From assembly GCF_036346105.1 (NCBI RefSeq), contig NZ_CP107811.1, positions 3,044,501 through 3,108,500 on the forward strand: a stretch of DNA of 64,000 nucleotides. Direction: 5' to 3'. The position numbers and the translations under genes are program-made. This document shows, piece by piece, positions 48,126-56,360 of the stretch. The notes beneath the pieces were generated by a model. The model was not told where the DNA came from, did not search any database, and was given only the letters and a program-made list of their open reading frames with translations. Every line of letters begins with the position of its first letter. The first letter of the stretch is position 1. The stretch is from Streptomyces sp. NBC_00539 (lineage in GTDB: Bacteria; Actinomycetota; Actinomycetes; Streptomycetales; Streptomycetaceae).

Positions 48126-49861
48126 CGGGTGCTCACCGTCCTCGTGTCGCGGCCCGAGCGCAACACGGTGCCGGGGACCGCGCCCGTCACCCGGTCGTCG
48201 CGGACGGTCTCCACGCCGTTGACGCGTACCGACACGATCCCGACGGCCCGCGCGTCCAGCCGCGGGCTGTTGCCCGGCAGGTCGTGGACGAGCGTCGCGG
48301 GGCCCGCTTCGATGCGCTCCGGATCGAAGAGCACCAGGTCCGCGTGGAACCCCTCGGCGATCCGCCCGCGCTCGCGCAGCCCGAACAGCCGGGCGGGGTC
48401 GTCCGTGAGCATCCGCACCGCCTGCTCCAGCGGCACCAGCTTGCGGCCGCGCAGGCAGTCGCCGAGGAACCGGGTCGTGTACGGGGCTCCGCACATCCGG
48501 TCCAGGTGGGCGCCCGCGTCGGAGCCGCCGAGCATCACGTCCTCGTGCTGCCAGGTCTCGGCGCGCAGCGCCCAGCTCGCCGGGTCGTTGTCGGTGGGCA
48601 TGGGCCACAGGATCGTGCGCAGGTCGTCGTTGGCGCAGATCTCCACCAGGCAGTGGAAGGCGTCCTGGCCGCGCTCGGCCGCGATGTCGTTCACGACCCG
48701 GCCGGAGAGGCCCTCGTTCTCCTTGCTGTACGTGTCCCCTATGACGTAGCGGCCGAAGTCGGCGAGGCGGCGGAACACCCCGGCCTCCTTGCTGTCGGCG
48801 CGGCGCAGCATCTCGGCGCGCACGTCCGGGTCGCGGAGTGCGGCTATCCGCTCGGGGACGGGCAGTGCGAGGACCTCGCCCCAGCCGGGGATGAGGTTGA
48901 GCGCGCAGAAGGTACGGAGCGACATGTTCATGGGGGTGAGGATCGGCATGGTCAGTGCGACGATCCGGCCGCCGGCCTTGCGGGCCCGCTCGCTCGGTAC
49001 CAGCTGGCGCGGCACCCGTTCCGGGACGGAGGCGTCGATGGTGAGGACGTTCCAGTTCAGGGGGCGTCCGGCGGCGGCGCTCATCTCCACGAAGAGGTCG
49101 ATCTCCTCGTCGGAGAACTGGTCCAGGCAGCCCGCGACGATCGCCTCCAGCTGGGTGCCCTCGTGCTCGCCGACCGCCCGGGACAGGGCGAGGAGCTCGG
49201 CGGGACCGGCGTGCCGGGAGGCGACGGGGGCGCCGTCGCCGTCGGAGTGGGTGGAGGACTGGGTGGTGGACAGGCCCCAGGCGCCGGCGTCCATGGCTTC
49301 GTGGAAGAGGTCGAGCATCTGCCGCATCTGCCGGTCGGTGGGCTGCCCCCCGATGGCGTCCTCGCCCATGACGTGCTGGCGCAGCGCGCAGTGGCCGACC
49401 ATGAAGCCGGCGTTGACGGCGATCCGCCCCTCCAGGGCGTCGAGGTACTCGCCGAAGGTGGACCAGGTCCAGTCGACGCCTTCCTCCAGGGCGGCCAGGG
49501 CCATCCCCTCGACCTTGCTCATCATGCGGCGCGTGTAGTCGGCGTCGTCGGGACGGTCCGGGTTGAGGGGGGCGAGGGTGAAGCCGCAGTTGCCGCCGGC
49601 GACGGTGGTGACGCCGTGGTTCATGGAGGGGGTGGCGTACGGGTCCCAGAACAGCTGGGCGTCGTAGTGGGTGTGCGGGTCGATGAACCCGGGGGTGAGG
49701 ACCAGCCCGGTGGCGTCCTCGTCGGTGCGGGCCGTCCCGGTGACGGTGCCGGGTTCGCCGATGACGACGATCCGCCCGTCCCGGAGGCCGACGTCGGCGA
49801 CGTACGCGGGCGCGCCCGTGCCGTCGACGACGGTGGCTCCCTTGATCAGGTGGTCGAGCAT
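48122..49861 (-). CDS. N-acyl-D-amino-acid deacylase-like amidohydrolase
   Basis: The product is 579 aa. It has the amidohydrolase entry motif TPGFIDPHTHYDAQ (metal-binding HxH), VTTVAGGNCGFTLAP, the mid-domain ANDDLRTILWPMPT and the late Asp in MLGGSDAGAHLDRMCGAPYTTRFLG. Relatives hydrolyse N-acyl-D-amino acids or related cyclic amides. The ATG has AAGGAGCC nine bases upstream. It is 80 bp after the luciferase-like gene and overlaps the aldehyde dehydrogenase by four bases. Confidence 0.9.
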   Translation of the reverse strand: MLDHLIKGATVVDGTGAPAYVADVGLRDGRIVVIGEPGTVTGTARTDEDATGLVLTPGFIDPHTHYDAQLFWDPYATPSMNHGVTTVAGGNCGFTLAPLNPDRPDDADYTRRMMSKVEGMALAALEEGVDWTWSTFGEYLDALEGRIAVNAGFMVGHCALRQHVMGEDAIGGQPTDRQMRQMLDLFHEAMDAGAWGLSTTQSSTHSDGDGAPVASRHAGPAELLALSRAVGEHEGTQLEAIVAGCLDQFSDEEIDLFVEMSAAAGRPLNWNVLTIDASVPERVPRQLVPSERARKAGGRIVALTMPILTPMNMSLRTFCALNLIPGWGEVLALPVPERIAALRDPDVRAEMLRRADSKEAGVFRRLADFGRYVIGDTYSKENEGLSGRVVNDIAAERGQDAFHCLVEICANDDLRTILWPMPTDNDPASWALRAETWQHEDVMLGGSDAGAHLDRMCGAPYTTRFLGDCLRGRKLVPLEQAVRMLTDDPARLFGLRERGRIAEGFHADLVLFDPERIEAGPATLVHDLPGNSPRLDARAVGIVSVRVNGVETVRDDRVTGAVPGTVLRSGRDTRTVSTR

Positions 49862-49941
49862 GACGCTGAGGCTCCTTCTTCCCTGACGTGGCGTTCCGGC
49901 CCCGCCGGGGCGGGGCCGGGGGCGGCCGGCGGGCGGGCCGT

Positions 49942-51072
49942 TCAGACGGCTTGGCGGAAGCGGGTCGTGCGGTGGACCGGGTCGGTGTCGATGTGCGGGA
50001 TCACGTGTTCGCCGATGAGCTTGATGGTCGTCATCGTGTCCTCGTAGGACACCCCGGTCGGCAGGCCGAAGGACAGCTGGTCGGCGCCGGCCTGCTCCCA
50101 CCGCTTGCACTGGGCGCGGACCTCGGACGGGTCGCCGCAGATCAGCAGTTCCTCGGCGATCAGCAGCTCGATGATCTCCGCGTTGTACTCGGGCAGCGTC
50201 TCGGGCCACTGCGGGATGGCCTCGGGGCGCGGGAAGGTGTCGTGGTAGCGGAAGACCAGCGACTGGAAGCGGTTCATGTTCGCGTTGACGGCGATCTCGA
50301 CGGCCTTGTCGTGGGTCTCGGCGCAGATCGCGGTGGAGGTGACCATCACGTTGTCGTTGACGAACGCGCCGATGGCCTTCGCCTCCTGGATGGCCGTCTT
50401 GTACTGCTCCAGCACCCACTCCATGTCGGAGACCTTCTGCACGCTGAACCCGAGGACGCCCAGGCCCTTCTTGGCGGCCATCGCGTACGACGAAGGGGAC
50501 CCGGCGGCGTACCACATGGCGGGGTGCGCCTTGCCGTACGGCTTGGGGAAGATCTTGCGCGGGGGCAGCGACCAGTGCTTGCCCTGGAACCCCTCGTATT
50601 CCTCCTGGAGGAACATCTTGGGGAACTCCGCGATGGTCTCCTCCCAGATCTCCTTGGTGTGGTTCATGTCGGTGATGCCCGGCAGGAACCCGAGGATCTC
50701 GTGGCTGCCCGCGCCGCGGCCGGTGCCGAACTCGAAGCGGCCCTTGGAGAGGTGGTCGAGCATGGCGACCTTCTCGGCCACCTTGACGGGGTGGTTCACC
50801 GGGGCGAGGGGGTTGAAGATGCCGGAGCCGAGGTGGATGCGTTCCGTGGCGTGGGCGAGGTAGGCGAGGAACACCTCGTTGGCGGAGAGGTGCGAGTACT
50901 CCTCCAGGAAGTGGTGCTCGGAGGCCCAGGCGTACTTGAAGCCGGACTTGTCGGCCTGGATGACGTACTCGGTCTCCTCGATCAGAGACTTGTGCTCCGC
51001 CTCGGGGTCGACCTTGGACCGCGCCTCAGGCACGTATCCCTGCACGAAGAGCCCGAATTCCAAGGGGTTCAC
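49942..51072 (-). CDS. luciferase-like (LLM) flavin monooxygenase
   Basis: The product is 376 aa, a TIM-barrel LLM enzyme. Family stretches are EFGLFVQGYVPEA, WASEHHFLEEYSHLSANEVFLAYLAHAT, LGSGIFNPLAPVNHPVKVAEKVAMLDHLSKGRFEFGTGRGAGSHE. This is the flavin-dependent alkanal monooxygenase-like subgroup. It starts at GTG, with AAGGA just upstream and operator copy 2 only 13 bp upstream. It is first in the unit LLM, amidohydrolase, aldehyde dehydrogenase. A flavin reductase gene is not adjacent. Confidence 0.9.
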   Translation of the reverse strand: MNPLEFGLFVQGYVPEARSKVDPEAEHKSLIEETEYVIQADKSGFKYAWASEHHFLEEYSHLSANEVFLAYLAHATERIHLGSGIFNPLAPVNHPVKVAEKVAMLDHLSKGRFEFGTGRGAGSHEILGFLPGITDMNHTKEIWEETIAEFPKMFLQEEYEGFQGKHWSLPPRKIFPKPYGKAHPAMWYAAGSPSSYAMAAKKGLGVLGFSVQKVSDMEWVLEQYKTAIQEAKAIGAFVNDNVMVTSTAICAETHDKAVEIAVNANMNRFQSLVFRYHDTFPRPEAIPQWPETLPEYNAEIIELLIAEELLICGDPSEVRAQCKRWEQAGADQLSFGLPTGVSYEDTMTTIKLIGEHVIPHIDTDPVHRTTRFRQAV

Positions 51073-51085
51073 CGTCCTTAGTTTT

Positions 51086-51100
51086 CTGACGTTGCGTCAG
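51086..51100. promoter_or_regulatory. operator copy 2 (CTGACG-N3-CGTCAG)
   Basis: The perfect inverted repeat CTGACGTTGCGTCAG lies 13 bp before the GTG of the LLM gene, overlapping the place where the promoter or leader must be. A repressor bound here would block expression. Confidence 0.75.
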
Positions 51101-51146
51101 ATTCGATGAGGCCGACTGTTCCACCGTGCGGCGGGAGCGTCAATAC

Positions 51147-51161
51147 CTGACGCACCATCAG
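51147..51161. promoter_or_regulatory. operator copy 3 (one mismatch)
   Basis: CTGACG-CAC-CATCAG is the same element with one changed base, 46 bp upstream of copy 2 in the same intergenic region (centre to centre 61 bp, about six helix turns). Confidence 0.6.
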
Positions 51162-51193
51162 AAAGACCTCGTGGGAGCGTGCCGCCGCCCGCG

Positions 51194-51979
51194 CTAGAGG
51201 ATGCTCACCCCGGCCATCCAGCCGCCGTCGATGACGAACGGCTGACCGGTGATGTAGGAGGAGTCCTCGCTGGTCAGGAAGAGCGCGAGCCTCGCGACCT
51301 CCTCCGGCCGGCCGACCCGGCCCAGCGGGACCACCCGCTTGTACAGGTCTGCCATCGCGTCCCGGGCCTCGTCCGTCATCCCCGCCGGGTCCAGCAGCCC
51401 CGGGTTGGCCATCGGGGTGTCCACGGCGCCCGGGCACATCGCGTTGACCCGGATGTTCTTCGCCGCCAGCTCCAGCGCGGCGACGCGCGTCAGCCCCAGG
51501 ACGGCCGCCTTGGTGGCGGCGTACGCGCCCACGTACGCCATGCCCGTCAAACCGGTGTAGGAGGAGGTGTTGACGATCGTCCCGCCGCCCGCCGCCCCGA
51601 TCTCCGGGGCCAGCGCCTTGATGCCGAGGAAGGCGCCGATCTGGTTGACCCGCACCACCTGCTCGAACTCCTCCAGCGGGGTCGCGGTCAGCTCGTTGAA
51701 GCGCAGGATGCCGGCGTTGTTGACCAGGCCGTCGATCCGGCCGAAGGCCTCCTTGGCGGCGGTGACGGCGGACGCCCAGTCCTCCTCCCGGGTCACGTCC
51801 ATCCGTACGTAGCGGGCCCGGTCCTCGCCGATCTCCTTGGCGACCGCCGCGCCCTGCTCGTCCAGTACGTCCCCGAGCAGCACCTTCGCCCCCTCGGCGG
51901 CGAAGAGGCGGGCCTCCTGCTCTCCCTGGCCGCGTGCGGCGCCGGTGATGAGGACGACGCGGCCCTCCAGCTTGCCCAT
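51194..51979 (-). CDS. SDR family oxidoreductase
   Basis: The product is 261 aa. Nucleotide site TGAARGQGEQ (12-21), NNAG (87-90), catalytic Ser139 or 140, Tyr153 and Lys157 (YAATK), and C-terminal ITGQPFVIDGGW. It is a classical SDR with an acidic residue after strand two (GDVLDEQG), suggesting NAD+ rather than NADP+. Ten bases separate it from the upstream F420-type gene, so they form one unit. Confidence 0.92.
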   Translation of the reverse strand: MGKLEGRVVLITGAARGQGEQEARLFAAEGAKVLLGDVLDEQGAAVAKEIGEDRARYVRMDVTREEDWASAVTAAKEAFGRIDGLVNNAGILRFNELTATPLEEFEQVVRVNQIGAFLGIKALAPEIGAAGGGTIVNTSSYTGLTGMAYVGAYAATKAAVLGLTRVAALELAAKNIRVNAMCPGAVDTPMANPGLLDPAGMTDEARDAMADLYKRVVPLGRVGRPEEVARLALFLTSEDSSYITGQPFVIDGGWMAGVSIL

Positions 51980-51989
51980 GCCGATGCTC

Positions 51990-52937
51990 CTAGTCGTTGA
52001 GGAGGGGGGCCACCTCGGCCCCGAAAACGGCTATCTGGTCGATCAGTTCGGCGCGGTCGCGGCTGCGGAAGCGCACCTGGATCTGGTCCACGCCGAGCTC
52101 CCGGTACGCGCGCAGCGACTCCGCGAGCGCCTCCGCCTTGCCCGTGAGGGTGCGGCGGCCGGTGTCCCAGGCCGGCTCGCCGACGTAGAGCGCCTCGGTG
52201 ATCGCGCCGATCTCCAGCGGGCCGTCCACCCCCGCCGCCTCGCGCAGTTCCCTGATGCGGTTGATCTGCGCGGGGAGCTCGTGGCGGGGGTCGCCCTGCG
52301 GGAGCCAGCCGTCGCCGCGCACGGCGGCCCGGCGCACGGCGGCGGGCGAGGAACCGCCGACCCACACGGGGATCCGCGCCTGGGTGGGCCGGGGCAGCTG
52401 GCCGAGGTCCTTGAAGGAGAACCGCCCGCCCTCGAACTCCGGGTACTCCTCGGGCCCCAGGGCCGCGCGCAGGGCGTCCAGGGTCTCGTCGAGCACGGCC
52501 CCGCGGCGCCCGAAGTCCACGCCGAGCACCTCGAACTCCTCCGCCACGTGCCCGGCGCCGACCCCGAGGATCAGGCGGCCGCCCGAGAGGTGGTCGAGGG
52601 TGGCGTACTGCTTGGCGGTGACCAGGGGGTGGCGCAGGCCGACGATCGCGACGTGGCTCAGCAGCCGCACGTGCTCGGTGATCCCGGCGAGGTAGGCCAG
52701 GGTGGCGACCGGGTCGTACCAGACGGTGCCCATGGGCCCGGCGAGGCGGCGCGGGACGGCCACGTGGTCGCAGGTGGCGAGGTAACCGAACCCGGCCCGG
52801 TCGGCGGCCCGGGCGACCTCGGCGAGGTCGGCGGCGCCGGCCGCGGCCTCCCAGGGCTCGGCGTACAGGGTGCTCTGCGACTGGACCGGGAGCTGCATCC
52901 CGTATGCCAGCCGGCCTTCCGTAAACACGCGCGCCAT
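51990..52937 (-). CDS. luciferase-like oxidoreductase, probably F420-dependent
   Basis: The product is 315 aa with LLM motifs: GFGYLATCDHVAVP, HVRLLSHVAIVGLRHPLVTAKQYATLDHLSGGRLILGVGAGHVAEEFEVLG. This pattern is typical of the F420-dependent subgroup found in actinobacterial catabolic clusters. It is the first gene of a two-gene unit with the SDR. Operator copy 4 lies 72 bp upstream of the ATG. The substrate is unknown. Confidence 0.9.
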   Translation of the reverse strand: MARVFTEGRLAYGMQLPVQSQSTLYAEPWEAAAGAADLAEVARAADRAGFGYLATCDHVAVPRRLAGPMGTVWYDPVATLAYLAGITEHVRLLSHVAIVGLRHPLVTAKQYATLDHLSGGRLILGVGAGHVAEEFEVLGVDFGRRGAVLDETLDALRAALGPEEYPEFEGGRFSFKDLGQLPRPTQARIPVWVGGSSPAAVRRAAVRGDGWLPQGDPRHELPAQINRIRELREAAGVDGPLEIGAITEALYVGEPAWDTGRRTLTGKAEALAESLRAYRELGVDQIQVRFRSRDRAELIDQIAVFGAEVAPLLND

Positions 52938-53009
52938 GCCGTGACCGCCTCGCCTTCGTGGGCCGTGCGTCCGCCGGTTCGTCGTACCGGCTCGGGGGCA
53001 TCGTCGTAG

Positions 53010-53024
53010 CTGACGCTCCGTCAG
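53010..53024. promoter_or_regulatory. operator copy 4 (CTGACG-N3-CGTCAG)
   Basis: The perfect inverted repeat CTGACGCTCCGTCAG lies between the divergent F420-type gene (start 52937, minus) and the membrane protein gene (start 53132, plus). It could control either or both. Confidence 0.7.
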
Positions 53025-53131
53025 GCAATAGCGCGGCGGAACGGGATCCCGTTCCCGTGCGCTCTGGCGCGGGCCCGCGGCCCGGGCCTAAGGTGCGGCG
53101 CGCGGGATGGCGCGAGCACGGGAGACGTGGC

Positions 53132-53751
53132 GTGGAACTGTTTCTGACCCTGCTCAGCGGGGTCGCGTGGACCGGCGTGTACGCGGAGGCGATCCGGGTC
53201 GGGCTCCGGGACCGCACGTACGCGGTGCCGGCGGCCGCGCTCGCGCTGAACTTCGCGTGGGAGGCCACGTACGCGGTCGCCGAACTGCGCACCGGCCTCT
53301 CGGCCCAGGGCGTGGTGAACGTGGTGTGGGCGGCGGCCGACATCGCCATCATCGCCACCTACCTGCGCTTCGGGCGGGCCGAGCTGCCCCCGTTCGTGAC
53401 CCGGCCGCTGTTCGCGGCGTGGGGCGCCCTGCTCTTCGGCGCCGCCTTCGCCGTGCAGTGGCTGTTCCTGGCCCACTTCGGGATGCACGACGCGGTGCGC
53501 TACTCGGCGTTCCTGCAGAACCTGCTGATGTCCGTCCTGTTCGTCGCGCTGTACGCCGCCCGCCGGGGCGGGCGCGGCCAGTCCCTGGTCATCGCCGTCG
53601 CGAAGTGGCTGGGGACTTGGCGCCGACCGTGCTGTTCGGGGTGATCGAGGACGCCCCGTTCATCCTCGGGCTGGGAGTGATGTGCTCCGTGTTCGACCTG
53701 GCGTACCTCGCGCTGCTGGCCAGGGACCCGGCTGCGGCTACCGGGCACTGA
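53132..53751 (+). pseudogene. frameshifted membrane protein resembling transmembrane terpene cyclases
   Basis: The first frame (53132-53644) gives 170 aa of hydrophobic sequence from a GTG with GGGAGA upstream. Near 53611-53617 (CTGGGGACTTGG) the reading switches: after AVAKWLGT the other frame continues LAPTVLFGVIEDAPFILGLGVMCSVFDLAYLALLA and ends at 53751. Restoring one base would give 206 aa with about seven helices. The motif LNFAWEATYA (Glu44) and the late CSVFDLAYL Asp recall the catalytic Glu and Asp of Pyr4-type membrane terpene cyclases. I cannot tell a true mutation from a sequencing error at the GGGG run. Confidence 0.6.
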
Positions 53752-53803
53752 CCTCGCCCCGCGCCACCCCGTCGGAGCGGACGCGGACGGCGGGGCGTTT
53801 CCC

Positions 53804-53935
53804 GTTGGGCGGTATCGGGGAAGTGCGGGCCGGCTGCCGGTGGCGGGTGCCGTTGGGCGGTATCGGGGAAGTGCGGGCCGACTGCCGCTGGCAGGGTCCC
53901 CTTGGGCGGTATCAGGGGAGTGCTGGGGGCTTCCC
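53804..53935. repeat. tandem repeat, about 2.7 x 48 bp
   Basis: TTGGGCGGTATCGGGGAAGT recurs with period 48 then 49 bp (unit starts 53804, 53852 and about 53901). The third copy is partly degenerate and runs into the long inverted repeat. It starts 53 bp after the frameshifted gene and encodes nothing convincing. Confidence 0.8.
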
Positions 53936-54117
53936 GTCAGTCCACTGTCCTTTCGCGTCGGTCCGGTCCGTCAAGGGCGCTCGCTGCGCTCGCGTCGCTC
54001 CGCGATGGCCTGCGGCCACCCTTGACTGCCCGTCCCGCCCCAAAACGCCAAAGACTGCCGGGAAGCCCCCAAGGAAACGGCCGGGAGGTCATGTTCCGAT
54101 GACCCGGTCTCAACGAC
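53933..54117 (+). repeat. left arm A1 of a long inverted repeat
   Basis: These 185 bp return in reverse complement at 56042-56225 with only three differences (two substitutions and a one-base deletion), about 98% identity. The arm has an internal long hairpin bounded by GTCAAGGG and CCCTTGAC. Weaker similarity extends outwards into the last 48-bp repeat copy (from about 53907) and beyond 56225. No gene is seen in it. Confidence 0.9.
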
Positions 54118-54160
54118 GCCCGCCCGAAGCCCCGGTCCAGGCCCGTCTCTTGCACCCCGG

Positions 54161-54355
54161 CAAATCCAGCCTCGCCGGCGTTTGAGGCGCGGGGCCTGGG
54201 GCGGAGCCCCAGAAAGCCCCGAGCGCAGCGAGGGGGACCACCCACCCGCGCGACAGATCGCTACGCGCTCCCCCCGGCATGGCGTCCGCAGCCCGGCATG
54301 GGCTGGGCCGCCAACGACCGCTACACAGCTGACCTCGTCTGGCGTCGTACCGGCC
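54161..54355 (+). repeat. repeat B1 (Streptomyces intergenic repeat family)
   Basis: This block begins near CCAGCCTCGCCGGCGTTTGA and contains the GGGGCCTGGGGCGGAGCCCC hairpin and GACAGATCGCTACGCGCTCC. It returns inverted at 55804-56010 (B3, full length) and 55561-55716 (B2, partial). Similar short sequences are widespread between Streptomyces genes. The whole 53752-54434 stretch holds only repeats and no supported gene. Confidence 0.8.
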
Positions 54356-54434
54356 CGCCGGATCCGGCCGACCCGACTGGGAACCGACCGGGCGCAGCGC
54401 ACATGTCCGCGCTCCCGAGGGCTAGATTGCCCGT

Positions 54435-54785
54435 ATGCCTTCTGCACTCATTATTGGTTACGACCCGCAGGCGATACCCGGCGTCGATGCGAAGGCTCTT
54501 CGCGCGGATCTCGATGGGGAGCTGGCCCGGTTCGGCGCGCACGGTATCGACGCGGCCATGACGCTGGTCGTATTCGGCGAGGCGGGCGAGTCCGCCCTCG
54601 TCGCGTCGCTGACGGAGCGCCCGTGGGATGTCGTGATCGTCGGCGGCGGGATCCGCAAGACCGAGCAGTTGCTCCCGCTCTTCGAGCAGATCGTAAACCT
54701 GATTCGCCGCCATGCGCCTCAGGCGGCCATCGCGTTCAACACCAGTGGCGGGGACAGCGTGGAGGCGGCGAAACGGTGGGTATGA
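54435..54785 (+). CDS. hypothetical protein, 116 aa, Rossmann-like
   Basis: This small soluble protein starts MPSALIIGYDPQAIPGVDAKALRADL, with later strands TLVVFGEAG and WDVVIVGGGIRKTEQLLPLFEQIVNLIRRHAP, then AIAFNTSGGDS. Alternating strands and helices suggest a small alpha/beta (flavodoxin-like) fold. No named family. There is no ribosome site; TAGATT at 54424-54429 followed by ATG at 54435 suggests a leaderless transcript. It lies inside the loop of the long inverted repeat. Confidence 0.7.
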   Translation: MPSALIIGYDPQAIPGVDAKALRADLDGELARFGAHGIDAAMTLVVFGEAGESALVASLTERPWDVVIVGGGIRKTEQLLPLFEQIVNLIRRHAPQAAIAFNTSGGDSVEAAKRWV

Positions 54786-54794
54786 AGCCCCTGC

Positions 54795-55310
54795 TCAGGC
54801 GCGGCGCTTCGCCAGGACCGATCCGAGGAGCATGACGCCGGGGGCGATTCCCGCGATCAACGCGATGACGGCGGTGGAGAAGCCGTAGGCACCCAGCACC
54901 AGACCCACCGCGCCACACACCGACAGCCCCGCCGCCAGCCAACGCATGGACGTCAGCCGCCAGACGGCCGCCAGACCGAAGAAGTGCAGACCGACCACCA
55001 GCGCGATCCAACCCACCGTCGCCTGTGGGGCGTGCAGTACGGGATTGATCACGACGAGGCCCGCCGCTCCGACGACGACTTCGGCGGCGACGACGTACCG
55101 GTAGTTCCGGCCGAAGTCCGTCCTGGCACCGTCGGCGGCCGGCTGCTCCCCGCGCGCACGACGCAGTGTGAGTACCAGGGCGAGGAATGCGGTGACCGCC
55201 AGCACGCGCAAGGCAATGGCGACGGCCTCCGGCAGGGCGCCGGCGTTCGCCATGATGAAGAGGAACCCGAATATTCCACCGATGAGTCGGCCTGTCTGCG
55301 TCCGTATCAT
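54795..55310 (-). CDS. small integral membrane protein, 171 aa
   Basis: Five or six hydrophobic segments are visible: LIGGIFGFLFIMANAGAL, IALRVLAVTAFLALVLTL, VVAAEVVVGAAGLVVI, TVGWIALVVGLHFFGLAAVW, WLAAGLSVCGAVGLVLGAYG and AVIALIAGIAPGVMLLG. A polar loop (ARGEQPAADGARTDFGRNY) follows helix two. No family recognised. The start at 55310 (MIRTQTGRL) is preferred over 55337 because the extra residues are polar and unlike a membrane N-terminus; no strong ribosome site decides it. It is convergent with the preceding gene (9 bp between stops). Confidence 0.7.
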   Translation of the reverse strand: MIRTQTGRLIGGIFGFLFIMANAGALPEAVAIALRVLAVTAFLALVLTLRRARGEQPAADGARTDFGRNYRYVVAAEVVVGAAGLVVINPVLHAPQATVGWIALVVGLHFFGLAAVWRLTSMRWLAAGLSVCGAVGLVLGAYGFSTAVIALIAGIAPGVMLLGSVLAKRRA

Positions 55311-55560
55311 GGCGCCAGTGTCACCGATGTGGATCACCGGACCAATTCCGTTTTCGCGGCTCTGACCAGGCCTCTTGCCTCCCGGCAGGGGGCCGAGCCG
55401 GTGGCCTCCGGCCAGCGCGCAGCCCCTGCCGGGAGGCGCCCCCTCGCGGCCGACGGACGCCCTCGGGGCGGTGGTTGGTGCCGGTTCGGGCGGCTTCTAC
55501 CCCGCCGATGGTGCCGTGTTCGACGCCAGAGCGCGTCAGCCGGGCATCGAGCGTCGGCAT

Positions 55561-55716
55561 GCCCAGCCCACTGCCGGGCGGCAGACGCCGTGCGGGAGGA
55601 GCGCGTAGCGATCTGTCGCGCCGGTGGGCGGTCCCCCTCGCTGCGCTCGGGGCTTCTTGGGGCTCCGCCCCAGGCCCCGCGCCTCAATCGCCGCCGGGGC
55701 TGAATTTCCCGACCGG
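55561..55716 (-). repeat. repeat B2, inverted partial copy of B1
   Basis: This copy shares the CCCCCTCGCTGCGCTCGGGG, GGCTCCGCCCCAGGCCCCGC and TGTCGCG parts with B1 in opposite orientation, with more differences than B3. The stretch 55311-56360 holds B2, B3 and A2 and no gene that I can support. Confidence 0.75.
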
Positions 55717-55803
55717 CGCCACATGCTGGGAGGTGCCCTCACGAGGCTGGATTCTGCGGATCGGCGCCGAACCCCGGCAGGCGCCCCACGGGCCGAAAAC
55801 GGT

Positions 55804-56010
55804 GGCCGGTACGACGTCAGAGCACGTCAGCCGTGTAGCGATCGTTGGCGGCCTGTGCCCAGCCCATGCCGGGCTGCGGACGCCGTGCCGGGGGGAGCGC
55901 GTAGCGATCTGTCGCGCGGCCGGTGGGTGGGCCCCCTCGCTGCGCTCGGGGCTTCCTGGCGCTCCGCCCCAGGCCCCGCGCCTCAAACGCCGGCGAGGCT
56001 GAATTTTGCC
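55804..56010 (-). repeat. repeat B3, inverted full copy of B1
   Basis: It matches B1 from the GTACCGGCC end to the CAGCCTCGCCGGCGTTTGA end, with small insertions (for example the added CACAG next to GCTGGG and GGCC near GACAGATCG). With A2 just downstream, the order A1-B1 is mirrored as B3-A2. Confidence 0.8.
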
Positions 56011-56041
56011 GACCGGCGTCGAGCGCTTGAAGGGGCTTCGC

Positions 56042-56225
56042 GTCGCTGAGACCGGGTCATCGGAACATGACCCCCGGCCGTTTCCTTGGGGGCTTCCCGG
56101 CAGTCTTTGGCGTTTTGGGGCGGGACGGGCAGTCAAGGGTGGCCGCAGGCCATCGCGGAGCGACGCGAGCGCAGCGAGCGCCCTTGACGGACCGGACCGA
56201 CACGAAAGGACAGTGGACTGACGGG
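56042..56225 (-). repeat. right arm A2 of the long inverted repeat
   Basis: Reverse complement of A1 with three differences. It ends 136 bp before the Nudix gene. It keeps the GTCAAGGG/CCCTTGAC hairpin. Confidence 0.9.
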
Positions 56226-56360
56226 ACGCCCCCAACACCCCCCGACACCGCCTGAGGACACTCCGCCACCGCAGCCCCCGCACCCCGCCACCCACACCCC
56301 GCACAAGAAGCCGCCTCCTACCCCGAGACCACCCCGCCCCCTCCCCCGTACGCTGGGTCG

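Noticed and set aside
53752-54434. Short open frames in the repeat region
   Set aside because: They run through hairpin repeats in several frames, and equivalent frames appear in the inverted copy; no ribosome sites or family resemblance.
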